Below are positions 59,809-64,000 of a DNA stretch of 64,000 nt, one piece after another. The DNA lies in assembly GCA_002425185.1 (NCBI GenBank), contig DILT01000010.1:1-64000 (forward strand). The letters are read 5' to 3'. Source of the DNA: Flammeovirgaceae bacterium UBA5585 (GTDB taxonomy: Bacteria; Bacteroidota; Bacteroidia; Cytophagales; Cyclobacteriaceae). The position numbers and the translations under genes were made by a program. The notes below the pieces were generated by a model that saw only the letters and a program-made list of their open reading frames with translations, searched no databases and had not been told where the DNA came from. The first letter of the stretch is position 1; each line of letters begins with the position of its first letter.

Positions 59809-61203
59809 TTATTTCTGAAACCCGAGAAGTTTGAGCATACTCTCTTGGGTTTGTTCAGGTGCAAATAGCTTTGTTGAAATTTCTCCATCTTCATTCCGGT
59901 CGATCAGCACATGCTTGGGTGCGGGAATCAGACAATGTTGAATACCTCCGTAACCGCCCAATGATTCCTGGTAGGCACCGGTATGGAAGAAGCCGATATA
60001 TAAGGGTTCTTCATCAGTAATCATCGGTAAAAATACTTCGCCCGTATGTGCTTCGGAGTTATAATAATCATGACTATCACAGGTAAGGCCGCCAATGTTT
60101 ACTTTATGAAAAGGATCATCCCACTTATTCAGCGCAAGCAAAATGTATTTCTGGTTCATGCCCCAGGCATCGGGCAGGTGCGTAATGAACGAGCCATCAA
60201 TCATGTACCACAATTCTTTATCGTTTTGTAGTTTTTGATCCACCAGGCTGTACAATACGGCTCCGCTTTCGCCCACGGTAAAACTTCCAAACTCGGTGAA
60301 GATATTGGGTACAGGTACATTGTTCTTATCGCAAATCCATTTAATGTTTTCCACAATTTGCTCGATCATGTACTTGTAATCGTAGTGGAAGGTAAGGGAT
60401 TGTTTGATCGGGAAACCTCCGCCAATATCAATAGAGTCCAGTGTAGGGCAGATCTTTTTAAGTTCGCAATACTTAAAAATAAATCGGCTCAGTTCACTCC
60501 AGTAGTAGGCGGTGTCTTTTATACCCGTATTGATAAAGAAGTGAAGCATTTTAAGTGATGCCTTTTCACTCTTTTCAATTTTATCCTTATAAAATGCATT
60601 GATGTCGCTGTAGCGGATGCCTAAACGCGAGGTATAGAATTCAAATTTAGGTTCCTCATCGGCTGCTACCCGAATGCCAACCTTATACGGTGTATTGGCC
60701 TTTGCTTCATAATAATCTATTTCACTCAGGTTATCCAGTATGGGTATGCAATTGCTAAAACCGTCATTTAAAAGTTCGGTAATGTATTGCCTGTACAACG
60801 GCATTTTAAAGCCATTACAGATGATGTAGGTTTCTTTTGATATTTTTCCCTGATCGAATAAACTCCGCACAATCGGAATGTCAAACGAAGAGGAGGTTTC
60901 TATATGAACATCGTTCTTCAGGGCCTCTTCCAGGATGAAAGAGAAGTGTGACGATTTTGTGCAATAGCAATACGTGTACTTTCCATTATACTTAAAGCGC
61001 TCCATGGCATTGTTAAACGTAGCCTGGGCAAAACGAATGTTCTCCGAAATACGGGGCAGGTAGGTAAGTTTGAGCGGGGTTCCGTACTGCTTAATGATGT
61101 CCATTAGCGGAACATCATTAAAGAGCAATTCATGGTCGCGTACCTTAAACTCTTTTTGGGGGAATTCGAAGGTTTGTTCAATCAGTTCGCGGTAGCTCTT
61201 CAT
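59809..61203 (-). CDS. speA: Biosynthetic arginine decarboxylase (short form)
   Basis: The 464-residue fold III PLP decarboxylase makes agmatine from arginine. Lys83 in YCYCTKSSHF is the PLP lysine, SIDIGGGFP is the phosphate loop, and GGLTCDSHDYY carries the Cys-Asp pair contributed across the dimer. It is shorter than E. coli SpeA (about 650), as in other Bacteroidota. Its ATG at 61203 faces the ureohydrolase gene across a repeat-rich gap, making this a polyamine locus. Confidence 0.9.
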   Translation of the reverse strand: MKSYRELIEQTFEFPQKEFKVRDHELLFNDVPLMDIIKQYGTPLKLTYLPRISENIRFAQATFNNAMERFKYNGKYTYCYCTKSSHFSFILEEALKNDVHIETSSSFDIPIVRSLFDQGKISKETYIICNGFKMPLYRQYITELLNDGFSNCIPILDNLSEIDYYEAKANTPYKVGIRVAADEEPKFEFYTSRLGIRYSDINAFYKDKIEKSEKASLKMLHFFINTGIKDTAYYWSELSRFIFKYCELKKICPTLDSIDIGGGFPIKQSLTFHYDYKYMIEQIVENIKWICDKNNVPVPNIFTEFGSFTVGESGAVLYSLVDQKLQNDKELWYMIDGSFITHLPDAWGMNQKYILLALNKWDDPFHKVNIGGLTCDSHDYYNSEAHTGEVFLPMITDEEPLYIGFFHTGAYQESLGGYGGIQHCLIPAPKHVLIDRNEDGEISTKLFAPEQTQESMLKLLGFQK

Positions 61204-61206
61204 TGT

Positions 61207-61297
61207 GGTTGTTCGTTATTCGTTATTCGTTGTTGGAATTCAGTTATAGTTGCCGCCCATAGAGGGCGACCAACGAATAACCAGCAACCATCAACGA
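61207..61297. repeat. GTTCGTT/AACGAAC word repeat with inner hairpin
   Basis: GTTGTTCGTTATTCGTTATTCGTTG is answered by CCAACGAATAACC and CAACGAAC on the far side, with a GC hairpin CGCCC/GGGCG (61254-61268) in the middle. It fills the space upstream of speA. Confidence 0.65.
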
Positions 61298-61322
61298 ACT
61301 AAAAAAGGATGCAATATTGCCA

Positions 61323-61330
61323 TAAATTTG
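61323..61330 (+). promoter_or_regulatory. Candidate -7 element for the ureohydrolase gene
   Basis: TAAATTTG matches TAnnTTTG exactly. A start near 61337 would give a leader of about 160 nt containing a small ORF and a hairpin. Confidence 0.45.
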
Positions 61331-61355
61331 CCATCTTTGCAATCCATTAAGCATT

Positions 61356-61427
61356 ATGGTTAGTCCCTGTTTCAATGCCTTTTTTGCCCTGATTTACCGC
61401 GGGGCGCACGCCCTGCCCGACTATTAA
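61356..61427 (+). promoter_or_regulatory. Possible 23-codon leader peptide
   Basis: ATG 61356 to TAA 61425-61427 encodes a 23-residue peptide (ends HALPDY). Its stop lies in the loop of the hairpin at 61413-61439, the usual geometry of translation-dependent attenuation. It contains only one Arg codon, so a classical arginine leader is not supported. Confidence 0.3.
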
Positions 61428-61439
61428 AGTCGCGGGCAG
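61413..61439 (+). promoter_or_regulatory. Leader hairpin upstream of the ureohydrolase gene
   Basis: CTGCCC pairs with GGGCAG and GACT with AGTC around ATTAA, with GC bulged. It is a stable hairpin 62 bases before the GTG start and could be a regulatory structure. Confidence 0.45.
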
Positions 61440-61500
61440 AAGTTTACTATTTGTTGGCATTGTTTAATTTTTTACCTGGTATTTTTAATTCTGTATTCCC

Positions 61501-62463
61501 GTGAAAGCAATAAAAATCATAGAAGTGAGGTCTGAGATAGGAGCCGGAACCCGTGGCGCCAGCCTGGGGGTTGAAGCCATGAAAATTGCCAGCCTCGACC
61601 TGAAATCAGATTTCTTCAAACAGCATGAGTCTGTAGAGGTGGAGCATGTGAATGAGCTTCTGTTTGACGGGGCCAAGCATACCCATGCCAAGTTTATTGA
61701 CGGTGTAATGATAATGGAGGAGCGGGTATGCCTGGAAGTTTATGAAACCATTTGGGACGATTATTTTCCGTTAATTATTGCAGGCGATCATAGCACAGCC
61801 TATGGAACCATAGCAGGAATAAAAAAATCTAATCCAAGTTCACGATTGGGTGTAATCTGGATTGACGCCCATGCAGATATGCATACACCGTATACAACAC
61901 CCTCAGGCAATATGCATGGCATGCCGCTGGCAATGGCTTGTGGCTTCGATAACCTCGAATGTAAAATCAATGACCCGCGTGGCGAAACGCTGGAGTACTG
62001 GGATCAACTGAAGAATGTAGGTATGCCGGGTGCAAAAATCTATCCGGAAGATATTGTTTTTATTGCGGTACGAGATTTAGAGAAACCTGAGAATTACCTC
62101 ATTAACAAACACAACATTAACTTTATTGAAACGGAGGAATTGAAAAAGTTTGGTCCCGCGGTAATTGCTCAAAAAGCATTGCAAATGCTTGATCATTGCG
62201 ATCATATTTATGTTTCCTTTGATGTGGATAGCATGGATAGCCGTATATCGGCCGGCACCGGTACACCCGTGCCTAACGGAATTACCGTGGATGAAGCTAA
62301 AACATTAAATGTTGAATTGGCCAAGAGTCCGAAGCTGGTAGCCTGGGAAATTGTGGAAGTGAACCCCACGCTCGACAGCCAGAATCAAATGGCTGAAAAT
62401 GCTTTTGAAATTCTGGAAGCAACTGCAAAATCTATTGTTACCCGCCCGGTAACGGTGGAGTAG
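61501..62463 (+). CDS. Arginase/agmatinase-family ureohydrolase
   Basis: The 320-residue Mn enzyme has GDHST (95-99), DAHADMHT (122-129) and FDVDSMD (D241, D243, D246), i.e. all six Mn ligands. It hydrolyses a guanidino compound to urea and an amine. The context next to speA suggests agmatine to putrescine, while overall sequence resembles arginases (GAGTRGAS, NMHGMPLA), so arginine to ornithine is the alternative. The start is GTG 61501. It lies 144 bp before the deoxyhypusine-synthase-like gene. Confidence 0.88.
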   Translation: MKAIKIIEVRSEIGAGTRGASLGVEAMKIASLDLKSDFFKQHESVEVEHVNELLFDGAKHTHAKFIDGVMIMEERVCLEVYETIWDDYFPLIIAGDHSTAYGTIAGIKKSNPSSRLGVIWIDAHADMHTPYTTPSGNMHGMPLAMACGFDNLECKINDPRGETLEYWDQLKNVGMPGAKIYPEDIVFIAVRDLEKPENYLINKHNINFIETEELKKFGPAVIAQKALQMLDHCDHIYVSFDVDSMDSRISAGTGTPVPNGITVDEAKTLNVELAKSPKLVAWEIVEVNPTLDSQNQMAENAFEILEATAKSIVTRPVTVE

Positions 62464-62535
62464 TCCCAATTTCAGCTATCCAAAATCAACATTCAGTTTA
62501 CCGGTCATGTTTGGCGGGCAGGCTAACAGGACGTG

Positions 62536-62560
62536 TTCAATCTTGAAGATTGAATCTTGA
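62536..62560 (+). repeat. TTCAATCTT/AAGATTGAA inverted repeat
   Basis: TTCAATCTT (62536-62544) and AAGATTGAA (62546-62554) form a perfect 9-bp inverted repeat around one G, followed by a direct TCTTGAA copy. It lies between the ureohydrolase and the deoxyhypusine-synthase-like gene. Confidence 0.6.
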
Positions 62561-62607
62561 ATGTTGGCAGGTTTCTGTATTTTCGCACCCAGAAAATTTA
62601 AGAACCC

Positions 62608-63585
62608 ATGAGCCAAAACCGTCCGATTTCAGCTTTTATCGAAAAAAATTATCTACACTTTAATGCAGCTGCGCTGGTGGATGCCGCCAAGGGCTATAAA
62701 AAGCACCTGGCTGAAGGCAAGAAAATGATGGTTACCCTGGCCGGTGCCATGAGCACGGGCGAGCTTGGGATCAGCTTTGCCGAGATGATCCGTCAAAATA
62801 AAGTGCATATCATTTCCTGCACCGGTGCCAACCTGGAGGAAGACATTATGAACCTGGTAGCCCATTCGCACTACCGTAGAATACCGAATTACCGCGACCT
62901 TACCCCCGAGCAGGAATGGGACCTTTTACAAAACCACTTGAACCGGGTTACCGATACCTGTATCCCTGAAGAAGAAGCCTTCCGCAGATTACAGGCTCAC
63001 TTATTTAAAGTATGGAAAGATGCTGAGGACAAAGGTGAGCGCTTGTTTCCGCACGAGTTCATGTTCCGCATGATCAACAGTGGTGATCTGAAACAATATT
63101 ATGAGATCGATCCTAAAAACTCGTGGATGATTGCAGCGGCTGAAAGAAATTTGCCGATGGTCGTTCCCGGATGGGAGGACTCTACCATGGGTAACATCTT
63201 TGCTTCTTATGTGCTTACGGGCGAATTGAAAGCCTCCACCATGAAAAGTGGTATTGAATACATGGTATGGCTGGCCGATTGGTATACTGAAAATGCTGGT
63301 AACGATGGCATCGGTTTCTTTCAGATTGGTGGTGGTATTGCCGGTGATTTCCCGATTTGTGTAGTGCCCATGTTGCATCAGGATCTTGAACGTGATGGCG
63401 TTCCCTTCTGGAGTTATTTCTGTCAGATCAGCGATTCTACAACCTCCTATGGTTCATACTCCGGTGCTGTGCCCAATGAAAAAATAACCTGGGGTAAACT
63501 TAGTATTGATACGCCTAAGTATATCATAGAATCGGATGCTACCATTGTTGCTCCGTTGATTTTCGCATACATTCTTGACATGTAA
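62608..63585 (+). CDS. Deoxyhypusine synthase-family protein (homospermidine synthase-like)
   Basis: The 325-residue protein has the DHS fold: VTLAGAMSTGELG (NAD site), SCTGANLEEDIMNL, FFQIGGGIAGDFP and the catalytic Lys297 in ITWGKL. Bacteria lack eIF5A, and bacterial DHS-like proteins that have been studied make homospermidine from putrescine or spermidine. With speA and a ureohydrolase next to it, a putrescine-to-homospermidine route is the best reading. It is 69 bp upstream of argS with a repeat between. Confidence 0.9.
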   Translation: MSQNRPISAFIEKNYLHFNAAALVDAAKGYKKHLAEGKKMMVTLAGAMSTGELGISFAEMIRQNKVHIISCTGANLEEDIMNLVAHSHYRRIPNYRDLTPEQEWDLLQNHLNRVTDTCIPEEEAFRRLQAHLFKVWKDAEDKGERLFPHEFMFRMINSGDLKQYYEIDPKNSWMIAAAERNLPMVVPGWEDSTMGNIFASYVLTGELKASTMKSGIEYMVWLADWYTENAGNDGIGFFQIGGGIAGDFPICVVPMLHQDLERDGVPFWSYFCQISDSTTSYGSYSGAVPNEKITWGKLSIDTPKYIIESDATIVAPLIFAYILDM

Positions 63586-63591
63586 TTTTAA

Positions 63592-63648
63592 GTTGTTTGT
63601 TGTTCGTTGTTGGTTGATCGAACAACGAACAACGATCAACCAATAACG
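63592..63648 (+). repeat. GTTGTTCGTT family inverted repeat before argS
   Basis: GGTTGATCG (63612-63620) pairs with CGATCAACC (63633-63641), and GTTGTTCGTTGTT on the left is answered by AACAACGAACAA in the loop. It fills the gap between the DHS-like gene and argS. Confidence 0.7.
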
Positions 63649-63654
63649 ATTCAG

Positions 63655-64000
63655 ATGAATTTAGATTTATTGCTACGTGCTGAAATACAAAAGGCTGTTC
63701 AGCAACTTTTTAATAGTACTGTCGAGCAACTTCAACTGCAGCCTACCAATGCGGAGTTTGAAGGATCGCACACACTGGTATGTTTTCCGCTAACAAAAAT
63801 TTCTAAAAAGAATCCGGAAGAAACCGCAAAAGCCATTGGTGATTACCTGGTGTCCAACGCTCCTGTGGTATCTCGATATAATGTTGTTAAGGGCTTTTTG
63901 AATTTAGTGATTGCCGATGAGGCATGGATAAAGGTTTTTCAGACCATTTTTAGCAACAAGCAGTTTGGAAAACTGCCCTCCAATGGAAAGGAAATTATGG
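63655..64000 (+). CDS. argS: Arginyl-tRNA synthetase, N-terminal part
   Basis: From ATG 63655 the frame stays open for 115 codons to the window end. It encodes the N-terminal additional domain of ArgRS: LLLRAEIQKAVQQLF, FEGSHTLVCFPLTKISKKNPEETAKAIGDYL (given to locate it, residues about 37-68), VVSRYNVVKGFLNLVI. This domain contacts the tRNA D-loop. The catalytic HIGH and class I body would follow beyond the window. It is placed with the arginine-derived polyamine genes. Confidence 0.88.
   Translation, partial: MNLDLLLRAEIQKAVQQLFNSTVEQLQLQPTNAEFEGSHTLVCFPLTKISKKNPEETAKAIGDYLVSNAPVVSRYNVVKGFLNLVIADEAWIKVFQTIFSNKQFGKLPSNGKEIM

Overview
The window looks like a chromosomal segment of a Bacteroidota, most likely a Cytophagales-type bacterium. 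The evidence is an m-DAP-type dcw cluster with a PASTA-containing FtsI and the long MraY typical of the phylum, a type IX secretion C25 protease (PorU2-like) with a C-terminal sorting domain, candidate promoters with the Bacteroidota -7 element TAnnTTTG, few strong Shine-Dalgarno sites, and a short SpeA-type arginine decarboxylase next to a deoxyhypusine-synthase-like gene. No rRNA, tRNA, phage, transposase or CRISPR array was seen.

Layout. 1-1700: a small membrane ORF, a metallophosphatase and a decayed CPBP-protease fragment. 1700-18320: a complete division and cell-wall operon on the + strand (mraZ, rsmH, ftsL, ftsI, murE, mraY, murD, ftsW, murG, murC, ftsQ, ftsA, ftsZ). It is preceded by three 10-bp-spaced MraZ boxes over a promoter and closed by a strong terminator. 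Two unrelated-looking four-helix-bundle (S23/IVP) genes are embedded in it, one ATGA-coupled to rsmH. 18400-23260: an envelope lipoprotein, kdsB, a long NfeD protease, and a LysM/RlpA plus OmpA pair. 23225-29003: a phenylacetyl-CoA epoxidase operon (paaA, a double-domain paaB, an extra membrane protein, paaC, paaD), a lipoprotein and an AlkB-type hydroxylase, under a TetR regulator with a palindromic operator. 29090-36320: membrane and regulatory genes (ECF sigma, putative anti-sigma and barrel; PadR, PspC/GIN and secreted protein; a sulfotransferase). 36343-41382: a 1679-residue PorU2-like protein.

41400-42850 is the accessory spot. Two blocks, each bounded by a near-perfect inverted repeat, carry a 5'-truncated TonB gene and a PIN toxin plus small partner gene, and both have a cassette-like look. 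42886-49763 is a long minus-strand run (namZ, nth, fmt, an outer-membrane protein, folA, a membrane protein, SDR, TSUP transporter, ATP-grasp). 49785-57417 holds a LolE-like permease, a permuted NlpC/P60-type (C92) peptidase, a Dpm1-like glycosyltransferase, a GH3 lipoprotein and an EF-G-like GTPase lacking the catalytic His. 57730-59735 is a YceI plus outer-membrane barrel pair. 59809-64000 is a polyamine cluster (speA, ureohydrolase, deoxyhypusine-synthase-like gene) running into a partial argS.

The signal least explained by gene content is a set of about ten intergenic sites built from short words repeated in direct and inverted orientation (GTTGTTCGTT/AACGAACAAC, AAGCT/AGCTT, CAATT/AATTG, TTCAATCTT/AAGATTGAA). 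They sit in gene junctions inside operons, and both S23 genes are bracketed by them.
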